A stretch of 64,000 nucleotides of DNA from an uncultured Flavobacteriales bacterium (GTDB lineage: Bacteria > Bacteroidota > Bacteroidia > Flavobacteriales_D > Sanyastnellaceae). Every line of letters starts with the position of its first letter. Positions within the stretch are counted from its first letter, which is position 1. The notes beneath the pieces were generated by a model that did no database searches, had not been told where the DNA came from, and saw nothing but the letters and a program-made list of their open reading frames with translations. Location of the stretch: NCBI GenBank assembly GCA_905478325.1, contig CAJQIB010000041.1:1-64000 (forward strand), written 5' to 3'. The position numbers and the translations under genes are program-made. Shown here in pieces: positions 1-7,804 of the stretch.

Positions 1-1319
1 TGAGTCAATTGATCTTCCTCCTTCTTCTGTCTACAGGGATTTTCTTTTTCGTCCGAAGAATTCGGTTCATTCAAAAGAATATTCGCTTGGGGCGTGATGT
101 GGATCTGAGTGACCAAAAGGTCAAGCGATGGAAAACCATGGCACGGGTCGCTTTGGGACAAGGTAAAATGACCGCGCGTCCTGTTGCTGGCATTATGCAC
201 ATCGTGATCTATGTCGGTTTCGTGATCATCAATCTCGAAATGCTCGAAATCCTGCTAGACGGTCTGCTGGGAACGCACCGCATTTTCGCAGAGCCTCTAG
301 GACCGGTATACGATGTTTTGATTGGTTCCTTTGAATGGCTTGCCGCAGGTGTAATCCTCTCTTGTGTAGTCTTCTTCATTCGTCGAAACGGCATGGCCAT
401 TGCCCGGTTGCGCTCACGTGAATTGGCGGGATGGCCTTCCCTCGATGCCAACATCATCTTGGTCGTAGAAGTGCTCCTCATGTTTGCATTTTTGAGCATG
501 AACGCCACTGACGGCATCGCACAACTGCGGGGATTGCCTCATTACGTGAACGCAGGTTCCTTCCCCGTGAGCCAATGGTTGATGCCGTTGTATGCGGGGT
601 TCAGTGATGCTGGTCTTGTTGCGGTGGAACGGGGCATGTGGTGGTTCCACATCGCAGGAGTCTTGGCCTTTTTAGTGTACGTCCCATACTCCAAGCACTT
701 CCACATCATCCTCGCTTTCCCCAACACCTATTTTTCTGATTTGACGCCCGCCGGCGCCATGAACAACATGGAATCCGTCACGCGAGAAGTCAAGCTGATG
801 ATGGACCCATCGGCAGATCCGTATGCCACTCCAGCCGAATCAGCGGAGCCGCCTGCGCCATTCGGCGCCAAGGACGCCACGGACTTGACGTGGAAACAAC
901 TCATGGAATCCTATTCCTGCACAGAATGTGGTCGATGCACTTCCGAGTGTCCTGCCAATCAAACCGGTAAGCTCCTGAGCCCACGGAAGATTATGATGGA
1001 CACCCGCGATCGCATCGAAGAGATTGGCAAGGCGCGTGACGCGAATGGAGGCCAATGGGAATCCGACGGCAAGTCGCTGCTCGGGCACTACATCACTGAA
1101 GAAGAACTTTGGGCCTGCACAAGCTGCCAAGCCTGTGTACAAGCCTGTCCCATCAACATCAGTCCCATGGGCATCATTTTGGACATGCGCCGCAGTTTGA
1201 TCATGGAGGACAGCAAGTCCCCCGAATCGATCACCTCCATGTTCAATAACATCGAAAACAACGGAGCCCCTTGGGCCTTTCCTGCTGAAAGTCGCGGAGA
1301 CTGGACGCAAGATGTTTGA
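1..1319 (+). CDS. HdrE/HdrC-like membrane iron-sulfur electron-transfer protein (first base of start codon outside window)
   Basis: Probably passes electrons between the membrane quinone pool and a cytosolic partner. Hydrophobic helices occupy roughly residues 4-17, 62-88, 106-128, 150-173 and 213-240, a layout like the cytochrome-b-type subunit of heterodisulfide reductase. The soluble C-terminal part carries two 4Fe-4S motifs, CTECGRCTSECP (near residue 307) and CTSCQACVQACP (near residue 373). The window opens with TG AGT CAA TTG in this frame, so the real start is probably an ATG whose A lies one base upstream (MSQLIF...). The next gene overlaps it by 8 bases, fitting a two-subunit complex. 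Physiological donor and acceptor cannot be named from sequence. Confidence 0.8.
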   Translation, partial: SQLIFLLLLSTGIFFFVRRIRFIQKNIRLGRDVDLSDQKVKRWKTMARVALGQGKMTARPVAGIMHIVIYVGFVIINLEMLEILLDGLLGTHRIFAEPLGPVYDVLIGSFEWLAAGVILSCVVFFIRRNGMAIARLRSRELAGWPSLDANIILVVEVLLMFAFLSMNATDGIAQLRGLPHYVNAGSFPVSQWLMPLYAGFSDAGLVAVERGMWWFHIAGVLAFLVYVPYSKHFHIILAFPNTYFSDLTPAGAMNNMESVTREVKLMMDPSADPYATPAESAEPPAPFGAKDATDLTWKQLMESYSCTECGRCTSECPANQTGKLLSPRKIMMDTRDRIEEIGKARDANGGQWESDGKSLLGHYITEEELWACTSCQACVQACPINISPMGIILDMRRSLIMEDSKSPESITSMFNNIENNGAPWAFPAESRGDWTQDV

Positions 1320-2130
1320 AACAGACGAACCGAAGATGACTTCATTCCACATTCCCACCATGGCCGAAATGACCGCCAACGGAAACACACCTGAGGTGCT
1401 TTTCTGGGTTGGTTGCGCCGGCAGCTTTGACGACCGCGCTAAGCGCATCACCAAGGCCATTGCCAAAATATTGAACGCTGCAGGCACCTCATTTGCTGTA
1501 TTGGGCCAAGAAGAGAGCTGCTCCGGTGATCCGGCCAAACGCGCTGGGAACGAATTCTTGTACCAGATGCAAGCCGCGCAGAACATCGCCATATTGAACG
1601 GATATGGAATCAACCGCATCATCACCGGATGCCCACACTGTTTCAATGTCTTGAAGAATGAGTACCCTGAATTGGGGGGCAACTACGAAGTGCAACACCA
1701 CACGCAGTTCATACGAGAGCTCATTGAACAAGGAAAATTGCGCATGGCGGATGGAGGCGTTTTCAAAGGAAAGAAAATCACCTTCCACGACCCTTGCTAT
1801 CTCGGAAGAGGAAACGGAGAATACCTCGCGCCCCGCGAAGTCATTGCTTCTTTGGATGCAGAATTGATTGAAATGCGTCGTTGCAAGCAAAACGGATTGT
1901 GCTGCGGTGCTGGTGGCGCTCAGATGTTCAAAGAAGCAGAAAAAGGAACCGCTGAGGTCAACCATACCCGAACCGAAGACGTCGTCGAATCCAAGGCGGA
2001 AATCGTTGCAACAGGATGCCCTTTTTGCAATACCATGATGACCGATGGTGTGAAACACGCCAACAAAGAAGGCGAAATCATTGTCAAGGACGTAGCAGAG
2101 TTGATCGCTGAAGCAGCGGATTTGTTATAG
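1312..2130 (+). CDS. HdrB-like CCG-domain (Fe-S)-binding protein
   Basis: Likely the catalytic or electron-accepting partner of the preceding membrane subunit. It has the two cysteine-rich CCG-type modules of heterodisulfide reductase subunit B and related reductases: FWVGCAGSFD with CPHCFNVLKNEY in the first half, and LCCGAGGAQMF with TGCPFCNTMM in the second. Length is 272 residues, normal for an HdrB-type chain. The ATG overlaps the upstream stop (ATGTTTGA), indicating translational coupling; a second possible start is Met9. No flavin-binding HdrA gene is visible in the window, so the role in respiration is inferred only from the pair. Confidence 0.8.
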   Translation: MFETDEPKMTSFHIPTMAEMTANGNTPEVLFWVGCAGSFDDRAKRITKAIAKILNAAGTSFAVLGQEESCSGDPAKRAGNEFLYQMQAAQNIAILNGYGINRIITGCPHCFNVLKNEYPELGGNYEVQHHTQFIRELIEQGKLRMADGGVFKGKKITFHDPCYLGRGNGEYLAPREVIASLDAELIEMRRCKQNGLCCGAGGAQMFKEAEKGTAEVNHTRTEDVVESKAEIVATGCPFCNTMMTDGVKHANKEGEIIVKDVAELIAEAADLL

Positions 2131-2163
2131 AACCTCAGCACCCAACGAAATACACAGCGAACC

Positions 2164-2910
2164 ATGTTATTGAAAGGAAAAGTAGCCATTATTACAGGTG
2201 CCTCAAGAGGGATCGGTAAAGCCATTGCGCAAGAGTTCATTCATCAAGGTGCCACCGTCGTTTTTACTTACCGCTCTTCGGTCGAAAAGGCCAACGCACT
2301 TGAAACAGAACTTACCGCAGGCGGAGGAACGGCGAAGGGCTTTCAGTCCGATGCCTCAAAGATGGACGAAGCCGAGCAACTCGTAGCTGCTGTTGTCGAA
2401 ACATTCGGAACGGTTGATGTGGTTGTCAACAATGCGGGTATTACAGAGGACACCCTGCTGATGCGGATGTCAGAAGACCAGTGGGATCGGGTGATTGATG
2501 TCAATCTCAAGTCGTGCTTCGCCCTGACCAAAGCGGTGTTGCGCACCATGCTCAAGGCGCGCGCCGGAAGCATCATCAACGTCAGTTCAGTCGTCGGTGT
2601 TCAAGGCAATGCTGGGCAAGCCAACTATGCTGCTTCGAAGGCGGGCATTCTTGGATTCACCAAATCTGTCGCGTTGGAATTGGGCTCACGAAACATCCGT
2701 TGCAACGCTGTCGCACCAGGCTTCATTGAAACCGAAATGACCGCCGCTCTGGATGAGACCACCGTCCAAGGCTGGCGCGATGCCATTCCTTTAAAACGCG
2801 GCGGACAACCTCAAGATGTCGCCCAATTGTGCACTTTCCTGGCGAGCGACATGAGTTCATACATCACCGGGCAAACCATTTGCATCGATGGTGGCATGAT
2901 CACAGCCTGA
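2164..2910 (+). CDS. fabG: 3-oxoacyl-[acyl-carrier-protein] reductase FabG
   Basis: NADPH-dependent reduction of 3-oxoacyl-ACP in the fatty-acid elongation cycle, cytosolic. The classical SDR features are complete: cofactor motif TGASRGIG at residues 11-18, NNAG at 89-92, catalytic Ser142, Tyr155 and Lys159 (YAASK), and the C-terminal sequence SSYITGQTICIDGGM. Length 248 matches FabG. It starts 33 bases after the Fe-S gene stop and precedes the VWA gene by 9 bases, so co-transcription is likely. Other SDRs share this fold, but the C-terminal signature and length favour FabG. Confidence 0.92.
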   Translation: MLLKGKVAIITGASRGIGKAIAQEFIHQGATVVFTYRSSVEKANALETELTAGGGTAKGFQSDASKMDEAEQLVAAVVETFGTVDVVVNNAGITEDTLLMRMSEDQWDRVIDVNLKSCFALTKAVLRTMLKARAGSIINVSSVVGVQGNAGQANYAASKAGILGFTKSVALELGSRNIRCNAVAPGFIETEMTAALDETTVQGWRDAIPLKRGGQPQDVAQLCTFLASDMSSYITGQTICIDGGMITA

Positions 2911-2919
2911 CCCACCACC

Positions 2920-5121
2920 TTGCTTCCTACCCTCTTCTCTTCTCCCCTTTTTGCCTTCATTGCTCCTAGCCAATGGATTGTCGACGCCTCGGCTTGGCAA
3001 TGGGCGCTCGTATTTGGCCTCCCCATCCTTGCGGCTTGGTGGATGTATGGACGGGGCTCAGGAACAGCCAAGACAGCCACGGGAGGCGGCATGGCTTTAG
3101 GAGGACGGATCGCGCTCGCTCTGCTTCGAACAGCCTTACTGACGACTCTGGCATTTCTACTTCTCGAGCCGTTGATTCGGAACGTCCATTTGGATCGTGA
3201 AGAGCCGATGGCCATCTTGCTCATTGACGAAAGCGCATCCATCGGAAGAACTTCCGATTCCACGATTGTACTGGAGACTTTGCGAAAATGGCCCCTGGAA
3301 TTGGCCGAATCGCTTAGCGAACTTGGGGTCAAGTTGGAAACGTTTGGATTCTCCAACGCATTGAATCCACGTGAACTCAATGCATGGTCCACGGCTCAGT
3401 GGCGCGGGGGTCAAACCAATTTGGATGCGGCTATCAAAGAACTGGAGGCCCGCTTTGAAAACCGCAACATGGCAGGCTTGATCTTAGCCACTGATGGTTT
3501 AATCAATCGAGGCGCTCAACCGGAGTACAGTGCTCATTGGCCCAACACCCCCCTTTACACCATCGGTCTGGGGGACACGACAGTTGTTAGAGACCGTTGG
3601 ATTGACCGCGTCGATCACAATCGAGTGGCTTACCTCGGCAATGCATTCCCGGTTGAAGTGATCGTTCAATCACAAGGGATGTCCAACGAATTGGTCACCG
3701 TTGAAGTATTCTCCGGACAGCAGAGCTTGGCTTCGATGAGCTGGACACCAGCCTCAGACAAGGCCTCTGAACGTTTTGAGTTCATGTTGCCCGCGAATGG
3801 CTTAGGATTGCAACGCTATGAGGTTCGCTGCAGTGTTGCCACAAACGAAGTCAATAGTCAAAATAACCGATCCGCTTTTTACGTGGAAGTTTTGGAAAGC
3901 AAGCGCCAAGTCTTGATTGTCTCCGATGCCCCGCACCCCGATGTCAGTGCCATTCTCTTGGCCCTCCAAGAACAAGACCAAACGGAAGTAAAGGTGCTTC
4001 ACACCTCCAACCTGAAGGATGCCAACGCCTTATTGGAAGCCATTGAGCAAGCCGACGTATTGATCGCACACAATATCCTGGGACAGTCTTTGGGTGCAAT
4101 GACCTGGCCACGGTTGATTCAAATGAACCAAAAGCCATGCTGGTGGATCCTAAGTGATGACGCCTCCCAATCAGCCCTTTTATCCTTTCCCGAGTGGGGC
4201 ATTCGGCTCGAAAACTCAACAGGACTTTCAGAAACACACCGCGTCCGGGCCAATCCCAATTTCGGACTCTTTCAAATTTCTGAAGAACTCGAAACAGCCT
4301 GTCAGCAATGGCCCCCTATGCAGGGTCCTTTTGGCAACATCGAATGGTCTGCGGCTTGGAACCCCCTGTTTTATCGCAAACTCGGCAACTTAGAAACGGA
4401 CCAATCTTGTTGGGCCATTCGCGCACCGTCCAATGACCGTCGGATGGCGGTTACCATTGGACAAGGTTTTTGGAATTGGCGCATGCGCAATTACGTGCAA
4501 AACGAAACCCATGAAGCGTTCAATACGCTCATCCAGAAGCATCTTCAATTTTTGGGATCTGAGAGTAAGAAAGACCGCCTCACCGTGGTTGCTCCGAAAT
4601 CCATTGAGGTCGATCAACGGTTTGAATTGACAGCCGAGGTGTATGACGCAGCGTTGGTGCCAGCCCTAGGAGCAACGATAACACTGGAACTAACATCCGA
4701 AGATGGCGCTACATACCCGATGGCATTCAGTGAGCGCAACCAACGGTATGTACTTGATGCTGGGCGCTTACAAGAGGGAAGCTACACGTGGGTAGCTTCT
4801 TGTCAATTGGACCGCGAACTGTTTGAGCAAACTGGAACGTGCGTCGTTCAGGGGATGCAAGCAGAATTCAGCAGTAAACCTGCAGATCATGCGATCTTGC
4901 TGAGGCTGTCAGAACGGGCAGGCGGATCTTTCTGCGGTGCGCTTGACAGCCTGAGCACAGAGCGTGTAATCACCGCTTTACAGGCAACTGCTGTGCCTTC
5001 AGTCATCTTGCATGAACAAATCCAACTGGACCCCTTGATCGCTTGGGAATGGATCTTATGGTGCCTCATTGCTATGCTGACTGTAGAGTGGGTCGCGCGG
5101 CGACGGGCGTTCGGTTATTGA
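2920..5121 (+). CDS. Membrane-anchored von Willebrand factor A domain protein
   Basis: Two N-terminal membrane helices (about residues 27-43 and 62-83) are followed by a VWA domain with an intact metal-ion-dependent adhesion site: DESAS at 103-107, a downstream QTNLDAAI and ATDGLIN. A third hydrophobic helix is near the C-terminus, so the 600-residue middle is probably periplasmic. The start must be TTG: the fabG stop lies in this frame 9 bases upstream and no ATG occurs before residue 42. The layout resembles large BatA-like or glutamine-amidotransferase-like membrane VWA proteins of Bacteroidota. Partner and substrate are unknown; I infer a protein-interaction role. Confidence 0.75.
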   Translation: MLPTLFSSPLFAFIAPSQWIVDASAWQWALVFGLPILAAWWMYGRGSGTAKTATGGGMALGGRIALALLRTALLTTLAFLLLEPLIRNVHLDREEPMAILLIDESASIGRTSDSTIVLETLRKWPLELAESLSELGVKLETFGFSNALNPRELNAWSTAQWRGGQTNLDAAIKELEARFENRNMAGLILATDGLINRGAQPEYSAHWPNTPLYTIGLGDTTVVRDRWIDRVDHNRVAYLGNAFPVEVIVQSQGMSNELVTVEVFSGQQSLASMSWTPASDKASERFEFMLPANGLGLQRYEVRCSVATNEVNSQNNRSAFYVEVLESKRQVLIVSDAPHPDVSAILLALQEQDQTEVKVLHTSNLKDANALLEAIEQADVLIAHNILGQSLGAMTWPRLIQMNQKPCWWILSDDASQSALLSFPEWGIRLENSTGLSETHRVRANPNFGLFQISEELETACQQWPPMQGPFGNIEWSAAWNPLFYRKLGNLETDQSCWAIRAPSNDRRMAVTIGQGFWNWRMRNYVQNETHEAFNTLIQKHLQFLGSESKKDRLTVVAPKSIEVDQRFELTAEVYDAALVPALGATITLELTSEDGATYPMAFSERNQRYVLDAGRLQEGSYTWVASCQLDRELFEQTGTCVVQGMQAEFSSKPADHAILLRLSERAGGSFCGALDSLSTERVITALQATAVPSVILHEQIQLDPLIAWEWILWCLIAMLTVEWVARRRAFGY

Positions 5122-5191
5122 GTGTTCACAACACGCTCAACTTTATCACACCAAAAAAGCACAAAGCCTTTCGGGTGCAGGACACGCCATG

Positions 5192-5199
5192 TAAATTCG
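5192..5199 (+). promoter_or_regulatory. -7 promoter element of prohibitin gene
   Basis: TAAATTCG, one mismatch from the Bacteroidota -7 consensus TAnnTTTG, with CTGC then the ATG. A start point at the ATG would give a leaderless mRNA (inference). Confidence 0.5.
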
Positions 5200-5203
5200 C
5201 TGC

Positions 5204-6034
5204 ATGTCACAACAACCCAACCCAGCTCGCGTCCGCGGTCTCATGATCGCAGCGATTGTACTCGGCCCTATCCTCCTCTTGTGGGGATCCCTCACTGTCA
5301 CGATCCCATCAGGCTATGCAGGCCTGGTCTTTCACACCTTCAGTAACGGTGTAGACACCACTGAAACGCCTTTGGGCAGTGGTTTTCACATCAAAGCACC
5401 TTGGAATAAGGTCTATGAATACGAGATCCGTCAAAAGGAGCGCATGGAGCGCATCGAAGTCCTCAGTTCCAATTTGCTTAAAATTGAAATGGACTTGACC
5501 GTATTCTATCAACCCCAGTTTGAAAGCTTGGGATTGCTCGAAATTCAGCGTGGTCGGAGTTACGAGGAAAAAGTAGTTGTCCCAGCTATGCGTTCCGTTG
5601 CGCGAGAAGTCATTGCGAAATATTTACCTGAAGAGTTCAACACAACGCGCCGTGATGAGATTCAAACTGAAATTGACGCCCGCATGCGGGAGAAACTTTC
5701 TGAGAACTACCTGCGACTGAACGACGTATTGATTCGCAACATCCGTCTACCGAAAACGTTGGAAGCAGCCATTGAACGAAAACTTCAACAAGAACAAGAG
5801 TCTTTGGAGTATGAGTTCCGTTTGGAAAAAGCCTCGAAAGAAGCCGATCGCATGCGCATTGAAGCCGAAGGCATTCGGGATTACCAAGCCATTGTTTCAA
5901 AAGGCATCAGCCAAGAACTCTTGAAGTGGAAAGGCATCGAAGCGACATCAGCGCTTGCGAACAGCCCGAACACCAAGGTGGTTGTGATTGGTTCAGCTAA
6001 AGACGGCTTGCCGTTGATTCTCGGAGACAATTGA
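5204..6034 (+). CDS. Prohibitin/SPFH-domain membrane protein
   Basis: A membrane scaffold of the stomatin/prohibitin/flotillin superfamily. One N-terminal hydrophobic helix (residues 13-31) is followed by the SPFH core, where VTIPSGYAGLVFHTF and GSGFHIKAPW are typical of prohibitin, and a long charged helical region (about residues 155-225) likely to form coiled coils. In other bacteria and mitochondria such proteins form rings around FtsH-type proteases; an ftsH lies 6 kb away but not in the same operon. The ATG follows a -7-like element by exactly four bases. Ends before a strong terminator. Confidence 0.88.
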   Translation: MSQQPNPARVRGLMIAAIVLGPILLLWGSLTVTIPSGYAGLVFHTFSNGVDTTETPLGSGFHIKAPWNKVYEYEIRQKERMERIEVLSSNLLKIEMDLTVFYQPQFESLGLLEIQRGRSYEEKVVVPAMRSVAREVIAKYLPEEFNTTRRDEIQTEIDARMREKLSENYLRLNDVLIRNIRLPKTLEAAIERKLQQEQESLEYEFRLEKASKEADRMRIEAEGIRDYQAIVSKGISQELLKWKGIEATSALANSPNTKVVVIGSAKDGLPLILGDN

Positions 6035-6070
6035 TTCCGATTGCGTTGAGAAACGCAAAATAGGCCCACA

Positions 6071-6098
6071 AAAAAACCCGCTGTTGAGCGGGTTTTTT
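6071..6098. terminator. Bidirectional intrinsic terminator
   Basis: A 12-bp perfect stem (AAAAAACCCGCT, loop GTTG, AGCGGGTTTTTT) with T-runs on both strands, between the convergent prohibitin and rpmB genes; it can serve both. Confidence 0.93.
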
Positions 6099-6132
6099 TT
6101 GTTCCAACAAATTCAGACGACTGTCTAGATCT

Positions 6133-6375
6133 TCATCGTTCGTTGAACAGTCCTTTCTCTTTTGATTGTGCAATCGCTGCAACCAATCCCAACTTGCTGA
6201 TGGTTCGCATCGCAGCTGCTGAAACGCGTAACGTTACAAACGTTCCGTCTGTCTCGTTGAAAAAACGCTTCTTTTGGAGGTTTGGATAGAACGTGCGTTT
6301 CGTTCTCCGCTTGGAGTGCGATACGTTATTTCCGACCATAACCTTTTTTCCGGTGAGTTGACAAATGCGGCTCAT
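6133..6375 (-). CDS. rpmB: 50S ribosomal protein L28
   Basis: An 80-residue structural protein of the large ribosomal subunit. It begins [21 protein letters not shown], the characteristic L28 N-terminus, followed by a basic region and a C-terminal [10 protein letters not shown] helix. The open frame extends 17 codons further upstream, but L28 proteins start at this Met. The rpmG and DUF4295 genes that often follow rpmB in Bacteroidota are not downstream here; a terminator comes 34 bases later. It is 60 bases downstream of cinA on the same strand. Confidence 0.95.
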   Translation of the reverse strand: MSRICQLTGKKVMVGNNVSHSKRRTKRTFYPNLQKKRFFNETDGTFVTLRVSAAAMRTISKLGLVAAIAQSKEKGLFNER

Positions 6376-6435
6376 AGCTTCACTTTTAGAGAGCGCAAAG
6401 AAACGAAAGAAAAGCCACTCATCCAACCTTTACCG

Positions 6436-7704
6436 TCAATCGACAGCGCTTTTATATTCCTTCAATTTCCTCAAGAGCCACGCTTGTCCTTCCAAACGCG
6501 TTTTTTCGATGTTGCGAATCCGATTTTGTCCAAAATGCAGCAAGCGAGCCTCCACGCCATTTGGCCCTGCTATGGCAATCCAAATCGTCCCAACCGGAAT
6601 GTGTTCACTGCCTCCTCCCGGACCTGCAATTCCGGATGTTGCCAAGGCAAAATCAGCTCCAGTAGTACGCAACGCTCCTTCCGCCATTTCCTTCACGACA
6701 GACTCACTTACCGCACCATGCGCTTCCAACGTATCCGGAGAAACTCCCAATAGGTTGATTTTTACCTGATTGACGTAAGACACGACCCCACCCACAAAAC
6801 AAGCACTGGAACCTGGAACGGCGGTAATACTTGCCGCTATCGCCCCCCCAGTACACGATTCGGCAACAGCAAAGGTCATCCCTTCATCCGTAAACGTCCG
6901 AACCACGGCTTCTGCGAGTGACTCTCCCTCCACGTCCGTAATAATCCAATCACCACATTGCAATTTGAAATCTGAGAGCTCCTGCTCAACCAAGCGGACC
7001 CCTTCGTCTCGATTTTCAGATACGGCACTCAACCGGACCCGAACTTGTCCCGGGGCGGGTAAATACGCGATCGAAACACCGCGGTTCACTAAACCGACCT
7101 CCCATGAGGCCACATGTTGACTCAAAAAACTCTCTCCTATTCCCTGCGTTAAAACGGTTCGATGATACCGGGTAGGCAATGAAAACCGAGCAACAAGTCT
7201 TGGAATCACCTCATCCACCATGATTCCTTTCATTTCATACGGCACCCCGGGCATGCTCACGACCACTTGATCCGTACCCTCCACTGTAAACCACATTCCT
7301 TGGGCTGTCCCCTGTGGGTTCGGCAAAACTTCGCACGTATCAGGGAGCAGTGCCTGATCAACATTTGATGGCAACATCGGAAAACCTCGACTGGAAAACC
7401 AATGTGTGATGTCCGCTAGTACCTCGTCATTTTGAACCAAAGGCGCCTTAAAGTAGGTTGAAAGAACTTGTTTCGTCCTGTCATCAACCGTGGGGCCAAG
7501 CCCTCCTGTAATCAGCACCAAGCCTTTGGATTCAAGCGCCAGATCCAACGCTGCAACCAAAGCCGCGGGCTCGTCCGACAGTGTCGTAATCCGTTCAACC
7601 GCAATGCCTGCAAGCGCCAACTTCTCTCCCATCCAAGCCGAATTGGTATCAATCGTTTGACCCAATAACAATTCATCTCCGACCGTAATGATTTCAGCAA
7701 GCAT
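6436..7704 (-). CDS. cinA: CinA family nicotinamide-nucleotide amidohydrolase
   Basis: Two-domain protein of 422 residues. The N-terminal MoaB/MogA-like half contains VGDELLLGQTIDTNSAW and GGLGPTVDD; the C-terminal half is the NMN/NAMN deamidase domain with AESCTGGAIAASIT and an ATSGIAGPGG segment. Family members hydrolyse ADP-ribose and/or recycle NMN to nicotinate mononucleotide in the cytosol. The start is fixed by a promoter just upstream: TTG at 7738-7736, 19-bp spacer, TAATTTTG, then four bases and the ATG. Co-directional with rpmB. Confidence 0.93.
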   Translation of the reverse strand: MLAEIITVGDELLLGQTIDTNSAWMGEKLALAGIAVERITTLSDEPAALVAALDLALESKGLVLITGGLGPTVDDRTKQVLSTYFKAPLVQNDEVLADITHWFSSRGFPMLPSNVDQALLPDTCEVLPNPQGTAQGMWFTVEGTDQVVVSMPGVPYEMKGIMVDEVIPRLVARFSLPTRYHRTVLTQGIGESFLSQHVASWEVGLVNRGVSIAYLPAPGQVRVRLSAVSENRDEGVRLVEQELSDFKLQCGDWIITDVEGESLAEAVVRTFTDEGMTFAVAESCTGGAIAASITAVPGSSACFVGGVVSYVNQVKINLLGVSPDTLEAHGAVSESVVKEMAEGALRTTGADFALATSGIAGPGGGSEHIPVGTIWIAIAGPNGVEARLLHFGQNRIRNIEKTRLEGQAWLLRKLKEYKSAVD

Positions 7705-7708
7705 GGCA

Positions 7709-7738
7709 CAAAATTAATACGGAGCGCACTCCTCTCAA
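7709..7738 (-). promoter_or_regulatory. cinA promoter (-33 TTG and -7 TAATTTTG)
   Basis: On the minus strand, TTG (7738-7736), a 19-base spacer and TAATTTTG (7716-7709) match the Bacteroidota housekeeping promoter. TGCC separates the -7 box from the ATG, so transcription probably begins at the start codon. Confidence 0.65.
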
Positions 7739-7745
7739 CTCGCAC

Positions 7746-7783
7746 AAAAAAGAAAACGGCCCACCCAAAAAGGGCAGGCCGTT
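7746..7783 (-). terminator. Intrinsic terminator of the T9SS-exported protein gene
   Basis: Stem AACGGCC/GGCCGTT (7755-7761 with 7777-7783) followed on the minus strand by TTTCTTTTTT; it lies directly after the stop at 7805. Confidence 0.8.
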
Positions 7784-7804
7784 ATTCTCTATATGAAATC
7801 GTAC

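Noticed and set aside
840-1682. 280-codon open frame on the minus strand
   Set aside because: It is antisense to the two iron-sulfur genes, whose cysteine motifs are convincing, and its translation has no domain or signal.
6035-6132. Search for tRNA or other RNA genes in this gap and elsewhere
   Set aside because: Gaps are short (none over 300 bases), and none shows a cloverleaf or known RNA signature by eye.
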